Counted from the first letter of the stretch, positions 45,785-57,183 are shown. The stretch: 64,000 bases of DNA from Eledone cirrhosa (GCA_964016885.1 OZ024743.1:177865282-177929281); one strand, 5' to 3'. Notes: a model not told the origin generated them from the letters alone. Made by a program: numbers and translations.

Positions 45785-46015
45785 CCACATGACTCAACAG
45801 AAACGTTTTATGGCAAGACAATAATACACTTGCAGCATTACCGTGGATGATGGCGTGGCTAAGGCGCTCAAACAACCAAGCATTCTCATGGGCATCACTG
45901 ACACCTTGGTAAGGCGAGGTGATGGAATACTACAGGCTGGAAGAAATAGTTATTTTATAGTTCCTGGTATTTTAGGATTTTATTTCGTTCGGTTATGAAA
46001 GCAGTGACTGTAAAA
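45785..46015 (-). pseudogene. RLE-type LINE 3' scrap
   Basis: Minus strand, in shifting frames, resembles the last residues WLFERLSHAI and GNAASVL of the family. The neighbouring ggtattttaggattttattt also occurs beside the 50125 fragment (ggtattttaggattttgttc). Confidence 0.55.
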
Positions 46016-46079
46016 TTTGTCCAGATAAAAATTTGAACTCGTCGACATATTGAAACTTTTCAGTTTTCTAAGCTGTTGT

Positions 46080-46530
46080 AAAGTATGTGTGTATGTGTGT
46101 GTGTGTGTGTGCGTGTGTGCAATCGACTGTGTTGTTGTGAGTGTACATAGGTATATGTGTGACTGTGTGATTGTGTCAGTATATGTGTGCGTGCATCCGA
46201 TTTAATGTTTGAATTCGTGGGTGTATGTATGTGAATATGTCTCTATGTGAATATGTATCTGAATATGTATGTATGTGTATATGTATGTTTGTGTCTATAT
46301 ATATGTATGCATATATGTGCGTATGTGAATATGTAGGTATGTGAATATGTACGGATGTGAATATGTACGGATGTGAATATGAATGTATGTGAATATGTAC
46401 GTATGTGAATATGTACGTATGTGAATATGTATTGATGTGTATATGAATGTATCCTATATGTATATGTACGTATGTGAATATATACATATGTGCATATGTA
46501 CGTATGTGAATATGTGCGCATGCGTGCACA
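46080..46530. repeat. TATGTGAATATG minisatellite
   Basis: A (TG)n start, then about 20 degenerate 12-16 bp units built on gaatatgtacgtatgt. The His/Thr/Tyr-rich minus-strand frames are translations of it. Confidence 0.85.
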
Positions 46531-47094
46531 TATGTCCCTGCCGTATTTTCCCCAGCCACAGCTATGAATAACCTTAGTCCACGTTTGTCAGTCTGAGTCA
46601 AGCCTGGCCAGTGTCTTCCTTTCTCATTGGACTAATTGATTAAAGAATTAAAAACATAAAATGTGAACTCATCAAAATCTTCGGCCTTTCTCTTTCTATT
46701 TAAGCTCTTGTAAAATCTTCGAGTAAAACCGAAAGATTGTAATAAAACGCGGTTGTAACCGAACGACTTCCTCTTCAATCATCATTGGGTTCGTTGTATT
46801 GCAGCCCACTACCATTATAAAGACATAGAATGATACATCGCAATCATTTCAATAGACAGAACCATAGACAACATACTGTGTTTGCGATTTTCGGTATTAG
46901 GAATTTCTTCATTAAAGTCAAACTAGCTGTATAATGTAAATCCTGAAGTCTTTGCAGGGGGAGAAACAGAATGCAACTTCTGTTAATGAAGACTACGAAA
47001 CATACTAAGGAGCAAGTAAAAGAAAGGATTGTCGAAAAGCAAAGATCGCCAATATTTCAGACATTATAAACAAAGCTCGTAGGGAGCGAATTGA
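46531..47094. other. Unassigned
   Basis: No ORF, repeat or TE motif recognised. Confidence 0.35.
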
Positions 47095-47245
47095 GAGAGT
47101 CGTTAGAACGTCGGATTGAATGCTTTGTGGTATTAGTTTCGGCTATCTGCTCTCTGAGTTCAAATCCCGTCCAGGTCAACTTTATCTTTCATCCATGCGA
47201 TATCGATAAAAAAGTACCATTCAAGTCGTGGGGTCGGTAGTTCCT
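47095..47245 (+). mobile_element. SINE, second subtype
   Basis: It has agtcgttagaacgtcggat, a B box (gagttcaaatcccgtcc), caactttatctttcatcc and gataaaaaagtacca. The head resembles 58890 (minus) rather than the main SINE. Confidence 0.65.
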
Positions 47246-47475
47246 CTGTGTCTCTTTTTTACCTCCATTCCTTCTCTCTTTATCCTTCTGTGGACGACAT
47301 TTATTGTGTTCAAACATGGAGAAGAGATGGGCGCCGCCAGGTTTTAAAAATGCCCCAGAAACCTTATATGTCAATATGGTACAACTACGAGTAAAAGAAA
47401 GGAAATTAAAGCGGTGGCGATGCCCCAGCATGGCCTTAGCACCTCATCTGGAACATATAATAGATATAATAGAAT
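47246..47475. other. Unassigned, short frame
   Basis: An 85-codon frame (from 47304) begins MCSNMEKRWAPPGF and runs into Helitron sequence. No motif is recognised. A GC-rich stretch lies at 47320-47345. Confidence 0.3.
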
Positions 47476-48178
47476 CTAGCAGTGTATCCGGGCGTTGCAC
47501 GGGTAAGAACATTGGTAATAGCACCTCCAATGAGGAAGGTTTATTTGTGAGTGCCTGTTAAAACTCACGAAAATATACCGACAGGAAACTTGTTTTTTTT
47601 AGAGAAAATTAAGGAGTTGAAAGTACAGTTTAGCTGTCTACGTGCATTGTTCATAGAAATATTGTTGAGCCCCTCCTTTTCATACTCCTCTGTTTTGGCC
47701 TTTTAGAGTAAATGTGAAAGAGAAAGTCACAGGTTAATTTGGCAGAAGTTTCCTGTGTCATAGCAGTAAGGCGTAGGCTACTTACCTCAAAAGTTCATTC
47801 GGACACTTTCCACTAAGTTACTCTTTCTCTCTATCCCACTCGGTGCAGTCCCTTGCGAATTTCTCGCGTAGGCCTGGTGTAGATTTGCACCCGATCCATC
47901 TACCCGATGCACATATCCGCTTTGTACGGCTTTTGGAGGAAGGAGTCACCAGCAGTACGTTGTTCAGTATTATTACGAAATGGTGTAGCAGAGAAACCCG
48001 CGTGAACTAACAGCTAGGGAGGAAACTGTTTACCCCGAAGATTCATTCGCCCTCGTTCTTGTCAACGCTTAGTATTTGTTGGTCTACAGTTAGATGAATG
48101 GCACACAAAGGGTTAATGTTTATTGGCAAGAAGTTTTTTGAATAATAAAAGACGGGTTAAAGCGACCTATAATGTATC

Positions 48179-48183
<5 letters not shown>

Positions 48184-48272
<89 letters not shown>
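48184..48272. repeat. (TA)n then (TG)n
   Basis: TA repeats at 48184-48254 with one break, then (TG)9. Confidence 0.92.
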
Positions 48273-48357
48273 AAAAGTTCTATTTAAATTGTTGGGATAC
48301 AACAAGCAAATATTTTTATAACTGATATAAAGCACTCAATAAATAATTGGAGTAAAA

Positions 48358-48415
48358 ATACGATATTAACAAATGGAAACTATATTTTATAATATAGTTT
48401 CCATTTGTTAATATC

Positions 48416-48419
<4 letters not shown>
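48358..48419. repeat. 62-bp palindrome
   Basis: The sequence from atacgatattaacaaatgga to its complement ending atcgtat is self-complementary around 48388.5 with one mismatch near the centre and virtually no loop. A (TA)n tract (48417-48474) follows directly. Arms are about 31 bp. Confidence 0.92.
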
Positions 48420-48474
<55 letters not shown>

Positions 48475-48477
<3 letters not shown>

Positions 48478-49330
48478 GAGCTTCTACAGGACTAGAACTG
48501 TTTCATTCGTGAATAATCATCAGGAAGCTGGCTGTCCAAGTGGGTGGTGGTATTTATATATTTTCTTTAAAGCTATAATATTATCAAAGGCAGAAAGAAT
48601 ACTGTAAACAAATTGAAATTTGGAATACCAATCGTAGTTTATCACTTAGACTAACAATGCCTGTAAGACAGGTGTCTACAGGATGGGTGGTGTTCATTGG
48701 TTTAAAGAAAAGGGAAATTCTTTAGCAGCTAATTCTTTAAGGGTGAAATAAGGGTGACAAAGGCAGAAAGGGTTCCATCAACAGATTCAGGTGTTGGGGG
48801 TGATTCCCTTTATTGTGAAGTTTCTCTCAATATATATTCCAGGTGTCGACAAGCACATTCACACACGCGCCCCACTTACACACGTACACACACATACACA
48901 CACACACAGGCAGGCACACACACAACAAACATACATAAAGGTACATACATACATATATACAAATATCTAAACTATAATAAACGAAGGAGTGCGGGACTGC
49001 GTACGGTTCATTTTTTTTATCTCGTTTGTAAAATAAGTTGGGTTACTTTGAATAAATAATGAATGAATATTACATAATGTATGTACTAAATTTCGTAAAC
49101 ATGAATAATTTTGTAAAAATAAATAATTTCAAATTGACTTCTTTTGAAAGTTGCACTTCCGGTATATAGTCGCCACCACCCCACTTCAACTACCTCATAT
49201 ATAGAAAGAGAGAGTTTGTGATGAGAGAGATAGAGAGATTATGATTTTCGACACCTAACGCGTATGATTGTGTACATACATACATCTATATGTATGAGTA
49301 TATAACTATTATGAGTATATAACTATAATT
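48475..49330. other. TE-like sequence without clear identity
   Basis: The region 48475-48535 has a decayed hammerhead-like string on the minus strand (cctgatgattattcacg, then gaaacag). The region 48880-48960 is CA-rich. A 101-codon frame at 48754 has no motif. Nothing else is recognised. Confidence 0.4.
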
Positions 49331-49339
49331 GCGCAAACA

Positions 49340-49675
49340 CAAACTTATAAAAATACACTCTCACGGACATAATTCACACAAATATACATACTTTCACACA
49401 AATATACATACATTCAAACATATACATTTACACAAACACACACATACAGTCATGATAGCGTTCGGTTTAATTGGAGATGGGAGGGTATACTTTCACACAA
49501 ATATACATACATTCACACAAACATACATACATTTGTACATACTTTCACACAAACATACATACATTCACAGATATACATTTACACAAACATACATATATTC
49601 ACACATACACATTTACACAAACACACACATAGAGTCATGATAGCGTTAGGTTTAATTGGAGATGGCAGGGTAAAA
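49340..49675. repeat. ACACAAATATACATAC minisatellite with larger duplication
   Basis: Units of about 18-20 bp (tttcacacaaatatacatac) recur. A longer phrase (catgatagcgtt, ggtttaattggagatgg) occurs at about 49452 and 49638, offset about 186 bp. Confidence 0.85.
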
Positions 49676-49748
49676 CAAGTATAACGTTTTATTTATTTAT
49701 TAATTCTTTATTTATTAACTCTTTTTTTTTAAACTCATTTAATATAAT

Positions 49749-49930
49749 TGTTTCTACTTTTGGCACAAGGCCAGCAAATTACCCAGTGCATTACTGGTAC
49801 TTTATTTTATCGACCCTGTAAGGATGAAAGGCAAAGTTAACCCCAGCGGGATTTGAACTCATATCATAAAGGGCCGTAACTCTTTGTTGCAAAGCATGGC
49901 GTCCGACCCTCTACCGATACTGCCAATCCA
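49749..49930 (-). mobile_element. tRNA-derived SINE with target-site duplication
   Basis: Minus strand: gattggcagtatcggtagag to gccaaaagtagaaacaa. The 13-bp duplication catttaatataat lies at 49736-49748 and 49931-49943. It is clearly a nested, later insertion. Confidence 0.88.
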
Positions 49931-50124
49931 CATTTAATATAATGGTTACAGAACGAAAACACCAACAAATATAATATATACAAAGGAAAGGGAAGGGGAA
50001 AAAAGAAAGAAAAAATACACAAGCACTAGCATCTTAGACTCCATAGAACAAAATGCAGATGAAAGGGGTTGAAAAACGAGACACTGCCAGAGCAAAAGAT
50101 AGCAATATAGCGAGGAGCACTGGG

Positions 50125-50330
50125 AAATCTTTCTAATAATTTTTTAGGCAGGCCAACACGCTCGCAGCGTTACCTGGGGTGATGGCGAGGCTGAGGTGCT
50201 GGAACAACCAAGTGCCCTCACGAGCATCACCAGTTACCTCTGTTTGGCGAGCCGCCAGTGAAGATAAGAACCTCGCTGTCATTAGCCCGACTCCCACAAA
50301 CGTCTCGAACGCCACAGGCTGGATAATGGA
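50125..50330 (-). pseudogene. RLE-type LINE C-terminal fragment
   Basis: The minus-strand frame reads MTARFLSSLAARQTEVTGD then TWLFQHLSLAI and GNAASVLACL. This is the far C-terminus of the LINE family at 52015-53760. Sequence left of it (49944-50124) is probably its 3' UTR. Confidence 0.68.
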
Positions 50331-50479
50331 GTTAGCTGACAGAACACGGTATTTTAGGATTTTGTTCCGTTCAGCTGCGGATGCTGTAGCTCTCGCCCTT
50401 ACCGCTGCATCCAGAATGTGGGAAGACGCAAAAGAGTCACTAACTGTGACGACCCATGTAAGGCACCTGCCTCTTGACC

Positions 50480-50791
50480 AGGACCACAGAGTAAGATTGT
50501 CAGCAATGACGTGTTCGTCAGAATGTCGTTATGCAGACAGCTAGACATACAGTCAGATATTATAAGGGCTCGACGGAGATCGATAACTAGCGCCTAACAC
50601 CCCTTTAAGAACAGAAAATTGAAAAACAAAAGTTGCAGTTAGTATCTTTAGACCGCAAGGAATATATAAATGCAAGTTTGAAGTCAATCGGAGTAGAAAT
50701 GTGGATTTGTATAGACTTTGCAAAAATGAGGACGCACACACACACAAACACACACACATACAGAGGCAACAGTTTTATATATATGTATAGA
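50480..50791 (-). mobile_element. Helitron 5' region
   Basis: Nearly identical to 25090-25373: words such as gatattataagggctcgacg, cgcctaacacccctttaa, aagtcaatcggagtagaaat and ggatttgtatagactttgc occur in the same order. It has the same TC start. Confidence 0.8.
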
Positions 50792-51099
50792 TAATGCACA
50801 GCTTTATAATAGAAATAAAACACACCAGTGCTCAACGAAGTCACCGCGTTTATAATAGATGCTCGAATTGTTAAAGCAATAATATATTCCGAGCTATAAA
50901 TAGTAGCTCGAGGATAAGAAAGACCAAAAAGTGAAATACAGAAATATTATTTATATAATTGTTTCTATTTTAGGCACAATGAGACCAGAAATGACTTCAG
51001 ATTATCTTTCACTCATTCTTTCACTGGATGCTGTGAATACCATACAAATACATTGATTACAAGTTATGGACAGGGGAAAACTAATAAGTCTAAAGTCTG
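50792..51099. other. Unassigned, SINE tail scrap
   Basis: A short string taattgtttctattttaggc (about 50957) is the SINE tail in reverse. Nothing else recognised. Confidence 0.4.
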
Positions 51100-51330
51100 T
51101 CTTGAGTAGGGGGAGGGGTCATAAGGCCAGTACTTATCACAGTTTTCACCTAGACAGGACTCCTGTTCATCACAGACGTAAACTCTCAGCTATTGCTCGA
51201 ACACATTTTCAACTGAGTATAATGGGAAATGATGTGTTTTACTCAAGAACACAACACACAACACAGTGCAGAAATTGAACACACGACATTATAATCCAAC
51301 ACTCTTACCACTATTACCTATTGTTAAAAT
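51100..51330 (-). mobile_element. Second-family tRNA-derived SINE
   Basis: Minus strand: ggtaagagtgttggattata, gtgtgttcaatttctgc (B-box-like), then gttcttgagtaaaacacatc, ctcagttgaaaatgtgttc and agcaatagctgagagttta. The order matches 41780-41985. Confidence 0.65.
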
Positions 51331-52014
51331 GTAGCAGCAGCAATTAACCACCACAACCATCATGAATGTGTGCCACACATGTTCCCTACATGTACCTCAT
51401 GTGGGCCTCAGGTGGGCCTCAAATATGCCATATGTGTGCCGGAATATGCGGAGTTCGAAATACTTTTTACATACATGTTTACTCCATTGTGGACAGCAAT
51501 TTGGCCATCATCGGTAATTAGGGGACAATATAAAGACGCATGCGCCATATATAAGAATATGCGTGTGTCTGTGTTGGGAGTGGTATGTCATTTAGATTTA
51601 TATGTATGCGTTCCTGTGTGCGTGTGCATGTGTGGGTACATGCGTGTACGTGAGCATGTGTGTGTACATGTATGTATGTGCATGTGCCTACATATGCAAC
51701 TATGTGCATGTTGGTTGGATGAGGTCATTTGTATTTATATATTTGCGTTCTTCTGTTGTGTGTGCATGTGTTTACGTGTGCCTCTGTGTGTGTACATGTG
51801 CGTGTGTGTGCGTGTGCATATATGTGCTCATATGTGTGCACATGTGTATGCACATATGGGGCTGAGAACCTATGTGTGTGCACGTGTGCATATATATATA
51901 TGTGCATGTATGTTTGCATCTAGGGCTGTGTATCTATTTGTATCTATCATGCTCACAATATGGCTGCCTATCAATTGAAAATATAAGTTTTTCTCCGTGG
52001 CTTTCCAGCGAAGA
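51331..52014. other. TG-rich low-complexity region
   Basis: The region 51560-51930 is a degenerate TGTGCATGTG repeat producing Cys/Val/Tyr frames on both strands. The region 51370-51560 has no recognised feature. Confidence 0.6.
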
Positions 52015-53760
52015 TAAACGAATATATGACATCACGCCGAGATCATCTGCTCGAGGCCTGTCTCAGCCGAGCCCCCCTCTGCCTACCCGCTGGCCTACCT
52101 GTCATATGGAGCCCAGAGCATGCTCCTAGCTGCTGATACGGTCATACCCTCGGCTACTGGGGTCCAACAGGGCGACCCTTTGGGGCCCCTCCTGTTCGCC
52201 CTTGGTATTGACCACATCGCCCGGAGTATCACGGCCCCTCTCAACGTTTGGTATCTGGATGATGCTACTTTGGGCGGGCCCGTACGGACGGTCTGCCAAA
52301 ACTTTCAATCGGTGATTCCTGCCCTGGCGGGAATCAGCATCCAGGTCAACTCGGCCAAGTCGGAGGTGGTGAACGTCAGCCTCGATGCTGCGAGCTTTGC
52401 AGCCTCCGTCTTGGACGTGCGGTCCATTCTCCACCAGGTTCAGGTGACCCCAAAGAGGATGTCCTCATCCTCGGGTCACCGATCCACCCGCCGGCTATCC
52501 GCTCCACCATCAGGTCCAGGCTTCAACAGCTCCAGACACTCACGAGCCGACTGGGCTTGATTGACGGCCACCCAGCTCTCTTTCTGCTGAGGGACTGCTT
52601 CGCCATACCGAAGTTCCTCTATACACTCCGCAGCGCTCCATGCTACACCCAGACATCTCTCCTCGCTGACTTCGATACTTGTATCCGAGCAGCAGCCGAG
52701 GGGATATGCAGCGTCAAGTTTGACGACATAGGGTGGCAACAGGCCACTTTACCGGTCAGCTATGGCGGCCTAGGCCTCCGGTCCCCGATCTCACTAGCTT
52801 TGCCGGCGTATCTTTCGTCGGTAACCTCTTGTCGCGTCCTCGTCACCAGGGTTCTTCAAAACACAACAGAACCCTTTGTTCAGAGAACGTGAGGCCGCCT
52901 GTGAGACGTGGGACCGGTTGGGTTTAGCCCAGTAGACGTCCCTCCTCCTTCTTCCCCTGTTGACGTCAAGACCTTCAACGCACTTGGGATGCCATCCAGT
53001 GCAGCCTGGCCTCAGACAGGCTCACGCGCCAGCTCGACCAGCACCGCCTTGCTTGTTTTCGTGCGGCCTCCAAACACCACAGTGGTGCCTGGCTCCATGC
53101 TCTGCCCTCCTTCTCCACTGGCACGCAGCTAGACAACCATAGCCTGCGAATCGGCGTTTCCCTGAGGCTCGTCCTCAGGATCTGCCACCACACCAATGTC
53201 GCTGCAGTTCCACCGTGGACTCTTTCGGCCTCCACCTGCTTTCCTGTCGCCACAGTGCCGGCCGCATTCTGCCCTCAACGAGGTCATTAAGCATGGCTTG
53301 GACGCTACAGGCTTCCCTTCCCAGCTCGAGCCGGTGGGGCTGGATCAAGGGGACGGAAAAAGGCCAGATGGCATGACCATCTTCCAGTTCCACGGTGGCA
53401 AACCCTCGTCGGGGATGCCACTTGCACCGACACTTTCTGCAGCCGCAACCTGGAGCAGTCTGCGACCCACCCAGGTTCTGCTGCACGTCGGGCTGAGGGG
53501 GCCACACTCCTCAAATACCGGTCGCTCTCCGACAGGTTTGCGGTCGTTCCCCTGGCAGTGGAAATTTCTGGTGTCCTCAGCCCCAGGGCTACCTCCTTAC
53601 TCACCACCATAGGCGCTGAGCTGGCTGCCGTAGGTGTGAGCCCCGTGAGTTGGAGTGGCTTTTCCAGCGCGTCTCCCTTGCCGTCCTCCGGGGAAATGCC
53701 TTCTCCATTCTGTCCACCGGGGCTGTGGGTGGGCCCCATCGCATACCAATACATTAGTTA
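52015..53760 (+). pseudogene. LINE with RT (YLDD) and restriction-like endonuclease signature
   Basis: A 5'-truncated element broken by several frameshifts. The RT starts with RDHLLEACLSR; it keeps ATGVQQGDPLGPLLFAL (motif B region) and WYLDDATLGG as the catalytic motif C. Downstream come SYGGLGLRSP, a Cys/His cluster (C-R-C ... H-x4-C near 53190-53265), and KRPDG (53353-53367) followed about 16 residues later by a WDAT motif read in another frame. The PD...D/E pattern and Cys cluster are what define restriction-like-endonuclease LINEs. The C-terminus has KYRSLSDRFAVVPLAVE. GC-rich. The exact clade is not settled here. Confidence 0.75.
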
Positions 53761-53800
53761 AATACCATTCTTTCATCATTTATCTGCTTGTTGCTGTAAT

Positions 53801-54000
53801 NNNNNNNNNNNNNNNNNNNNNNNNNNNNNNNNNNNNNNNNNNNNNNNNNNNNNNNNNNNNNNNNNNNNNNNNNNNNNNNNNNNNNNNNNNNNNNNNNNNN
53901 NNNNNNNNNNNNNNNNNNNNNNNNNNNNNNNNNNNNNNNNNNNNNNNNNNNNNNNNNNNNNNNNNNNNNNNNNNNNNNNNNNNNNNNNNNNNNNNNNNNN
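53801..54000. other. Assembly gap (200 N)
   Basis: Exactly 200 undetermined bases. The frames reported across it are artefacts. The LINE 3' UTR and its flank run into the gap, so true size is unknown. Confidence 1.
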
Positions 54001-54640
54001 TGCTTGATTATGGCTGACAACTGATGCAACCAAGACACACATAGTAAAAACCAATATATGGAACATTATATTATGTAACATTATCCCATTATTTTAATTT
54101 ATATTCCTTTGAAGTTCCGATGTGCCACTCTGTTTATTAAATATGTTAATTATTTTCAACCTAACCAGATCAATTATGATATATAGTCATCTGATCCAGA
54201 AATATTATATGGAGTAGCGAAACAATTTGTAAACGGACATTATTATTATTATATTATTATTATTATTCTCTACATTCCTTACATCAAACTAAATATGTTG
54301 ACAATCTTTTAATAATGTCTTCCTTGTGAAATTTGTGGTCTTGTTTTGCTTAACTAATGAATATTCCAGCTCTGCGCACCTAACTTCTGCATGAACCCAG
54401 CCACCTAGCTGCTTTCTACTGCATATTGCACATTGAGCACATGCCTTTACGCTTTGGCTTCTAACTAATTCACCAATCTCTCCTCTCATATCTCCTCTCC
54501 TATCTCCATCTCTCTCTTTAAGATTGGTTACTCTTGAACTGTGTATACTTGAGTTCCCGTAGTTAAGCTATTTACTGTTAGAGGTCACCATGTTGAGCAA
54601 ACAGGAACTCAGAATCTCACTTAAGTCTGATACCTATCCC
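54001..54640. other. Unassigned, weak Cys/His frame on minus strand
   Basis: A 66-codon minus-strand frame (54289-54489) has CAQCAICSRKQLGGWVHAEV and a later Cys, resembling half of a zinc-binding (PHD-like) domain found in some TE ORF1 proteins. It is too short to call. (ATT)n lies at 54238-54268. Confidence 0.3.
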
Positions 54641-54669
54641 GGACAGAAAGACATACCTCAAACTCCTAA

Positions 54670-54870
54670 TACAGATTGTCAACTCCTTCATTCGAAGAAT
54701 AAGATGGAAAGCGTAACACTTTGACCGTGCGGTTTGCTGCGGACGCCGGAAGTACAGCATATAGATATGGATTTACCACATGCAAGAAACTCCCCACACA
54801 ACATCCTGCTGGACCCTTTTGAGAAAGATCTATTCAACTTCGTCAGGAGCATTAAGTTCAAAAAGCATTA
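54670..54870 (+). pseudogene. PLE N-terminal fragment, candidate
   Basis: Across two frames the sequence reads NSFIRRIRWKA, later LDPFEKDLFNFVRSIKFKK. A basic FI(K/R)R(I/M)RWKA block followed by an FE(K/N)DLF...I(K/E)F block is the start of several PLE polyproteins that I recall. There is a frameshift near 54780. It ends at a (TA)n tract (54876-54896). Confidence 0.4.
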
Positions 54871-54929
54871 TGAATATATATATATATATATATATATTAA
54901 TATATCTTGTTTTTTGTGTATTAACTGTT

Positions 54930-55620
54930 AGAACTATTAGATATCTCTCCTCGTCTGTCGTGGTTTATTAGCTATATACGAACGTTTAAACTGATTAAAT
55001 ATATAAATAACTAGCAGTAGTACCCGGCATTGCACGGTATAGGGTATTGTGAAATATATAACCGCCTTAGCTAAGCTAAGTATTGCCACAACCACGGCTG
55101 GCAAAGAAGTAAGGGTCTGATGGTGGTACGTAAGTAAGCAACACTGTGGCTTAAAAACGTGAGGAAGAAGTTGTGTGCAATTACCAACTGTTTGGGGAAT
55201 GAGTGTGAGATTTGTCTTGAGCAAGGGTGGCAGAATAACCGGATGCAGCAGACAGCCAGACATACAGACAGATATTATAAGGGCGCGAAGTTATATGTAT
55301 GTATCTATCTAAAAAGAGAAAGACTAAGAATTATAGAGAGAGATCGCTAAATCGCCTAATGCGGTCCCTAGGACATTGAAAGTTTGAAATCGTTTTTACT
55401 CAGAACACTCCCTGAAACATAAGTATTACATGTATAAAGTTTGAAAACGGTGGGTTGGGTGCTTCTCTAGTTTTAGGGATTCAAACTCACACACACACAC
55501 ATCCTTAGTTTTATATATATAGTTTACAAACAACGAAAGAGATTATAGATATCTCTCGCTGTCTGTCATGGTTTATTAGCTCTATACGAACGTTTAAACT
55601 GATTAAATATATAAATAATT
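54930..55620. repeat. Direct repeats flanking a Helitron
   Basis: The string agatatctct-ggtttattagct-tatacgaacgtttaaactga-aaatatataaata at 54935-55010 recurs at about 55545-55619 with few changes, on both sides of the 514-bp Helitron. Helitrons make no target duplication this long, so the copy probably predates or accompanied a local duplication. Confidence 0.8.
55011..55524 (-). mobile_element. Non-autonomous Helitron, about 0.5 kb
   Basis: The 3' end CTAG (55014-55011) is followed on the minus strand by T; before it ccgtgcaatgccgggtact forms the terminal hairpin. The 5' end near 55524 reads ctatatatataaaactaagg followed by gtgtgtgtgtg, a usual Helitron start although the TC is not clear. 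Inside are gatattataagggcgcgaa and gtttgaaaacggtggg words, a different subfamily from 24195-25373. Confidence 0.65.
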
Positions 55621-56365
55621 ACAAACAACAAAAGAGATTATACGCCTACATCCATTTATTTACGTAAGTATTTATTTAATTACCTATTTTTATGCTCATT
55701 TTCAATTTCATATTTATTTATATTTTATCCTTATTTAATGTCATTCTCCGTCTTAATGTGTTTAACTACTGAGAGCTACACCAGACATTTATAGCAGAGA
55801 TATCGACTGGCTTATATGTAGACAAGATAGGAATTATAATTGTGAGCGTCATAGAATTTGATGAGCATATCGAAGCAGAATCGATACGCAGTTTACTGAA
55901 CTGTTACCTAACGATTAATATATGTGCTTTACAAATTTTGACTATTTGGAAAAATATATGTTACTCATTGTTATGACTAAAATATCATGAATTGATACTT
56001 CGATCTGGCATTCTTGATATAAAGGTGTCGCAAGTAACAGATAGTGATACAGCCACCAGATAAGTTGTGATATAAGCAGGCTCGTGTCGGACCAACTGCA
56101 GTAAACTACTATAGGAGATTGAGCAATGGGTAACATAGTTAGCCCCTAAGAGAGGTCACATACCTCAGTGGTGTAGGTACGACGAGATGAATAAAGGTTG
56201 ACTGGCGCGAATAAAACCATCAGATAATACTCAGTTATACAAGTATTGTCACAATAATCCATGATGTTCAGATATCCCGTTTGTAATATTTTTATGACAT
56301 TCCATCACTGCAACGAATGTAGGCCTGGACTCCGACTTCTTGGCATCATATAAACATTATACGTA
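55621..56365. other. Unassigned
   Basis: AT-rich. No ORF above about 65 codons, no RNA gene, no TE motif recognised. Confidence 0.35.
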
Positions 56366-56367
56366 TG

Positions 56368-56580
56368 AGGGTTGTTGATTGGCACAATCGGTAGAGCACC
56401 GGACACTCTGCTTTGCAGCATAGAATTACAGTTCTTTACATTCTGAGTTCAAATCCCGCCGAAGTTAACTTTGCCTTCCATCTTTACGAGGTCGATAAAA
56501 TAAAGCACCAGTAATGTATTGGGGTTGATTTCATCGACTTTCCCTTCCTAAAATTGTTGACCTTGTGGCTAAGTTAGAAA
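56368..56580 (+). mobile_element. tRNA-derived SINE (long-tail subtype)
   Basis: It starts ttgttgattggcacaatcgg, has a B box (gagttcaaatcccgcc), gataaaataaagcaccagta, then ggggttgatttcatcgactt and ccttgtggctaag. The copy is moderately diverged. Confidence 0.8.
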
Positions 56581-56936
56581 GCAGTATATGTATTGCAGCA
56601 GCTATTGGTGTGATACACGAATTTACGCCATTGAAATACCGCCACATCCATAGATTCATCACGTCGTAAGATGCATTATATGTAGGAGCAGTCGGGGTTC
56701 CCCAGGCACATGTGCTGATGTCTCCAATGTTTGAACATTGTCAGATTCTGGGATTCGGGTCTTGGACTTGCATTATGGTGGTGGATAAAAAGGTCGGTCA
56801 CATCCGTGCATATGGGAGGGTGTAGACTTGCAGAAATGATTGAGTTGGTGTTGAGATGGCTATCATTGACACGATGAAGTATTCATCAAGTGTGTATATA
56901 CAAGGTGTCCCAAAAATGTATACACAGTTCGAATCA

Positions 56937-56944
<8 letters not shown>
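56581..56944. other. Unassigned
   Basis: GC is slightly higher than in neighbours. The string aaggtgtcccaaaaatgtat at 56901 resembles some mariner-type ends, but no partner end was found. Confidence 0.35.

Positions 56945-57003
<59 letters not shown>
56945..57003. repeat. (TA)n microsatellite
   Basis: About 29 TA units. Confidence 0.95.
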
Positions 57004-57005
<2 letters not shown>

Positions 57006-57183
57006 TATTAATGTATAAGGGAACAAAGTATCAATGTTGTATCATATACATATTTAATTACATATTACATGTTTCACTGTCGATCAGCTCGAGGAATGTA
57101 CTATTGATGATTGAAGCTGACCCTAGAATCGGAAGCTCCTCAGATATTTTTCAACACGTAGATTCACGTCTGAGAGAGGGAAG

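Larger units (their letters stand above)
47476..50791 (-). mobile_element. Candidate composite Helitron, 3.3 kb
   Basis: The 3' end CTAG lies at 47476-47479 with the terminal hairpin cccgtgcaacgcccgg. The 5' end TCTATACATATATATAAAAC lies at 50791 and follows an A. The outer ~660 bp (47476-48136) and ~310 bp (50480-50791) match the ends of the Helitron at 24195-25373. Between them lie a palindrome, minisatellites, a SINE and an RLE-LINE fragment, so either the Helitron carries captured and inserted DNA or two truncated Helitrons happen to be collinear. The base after CTAG is A, not T, a small departure. Confidence 0.5.

Noticed and set aside
48505..48532. Hammerhead ribozyme on the minus strand
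   Set aside because: CTGATGA and GAAAC are there, but stem II would be only 3 bp with a tight loop, and stem I does not pair at its first position.
53655..54081. Frames spanning the N run
   Set aside because: They cross 200 undetermined bases and have no support.
54289..54489. PHD-finger protein exon
   Set aside because: Only about half of a zinc-binding pattern, no supporting flanking frame and no splice sites that I can justify.
56899..56932. mariner-type terminal inverted repeat
   Set aside because: Only one end-like string (gtgtcccaaaaa) was found; there is no partner end, TA duplication or transposase.
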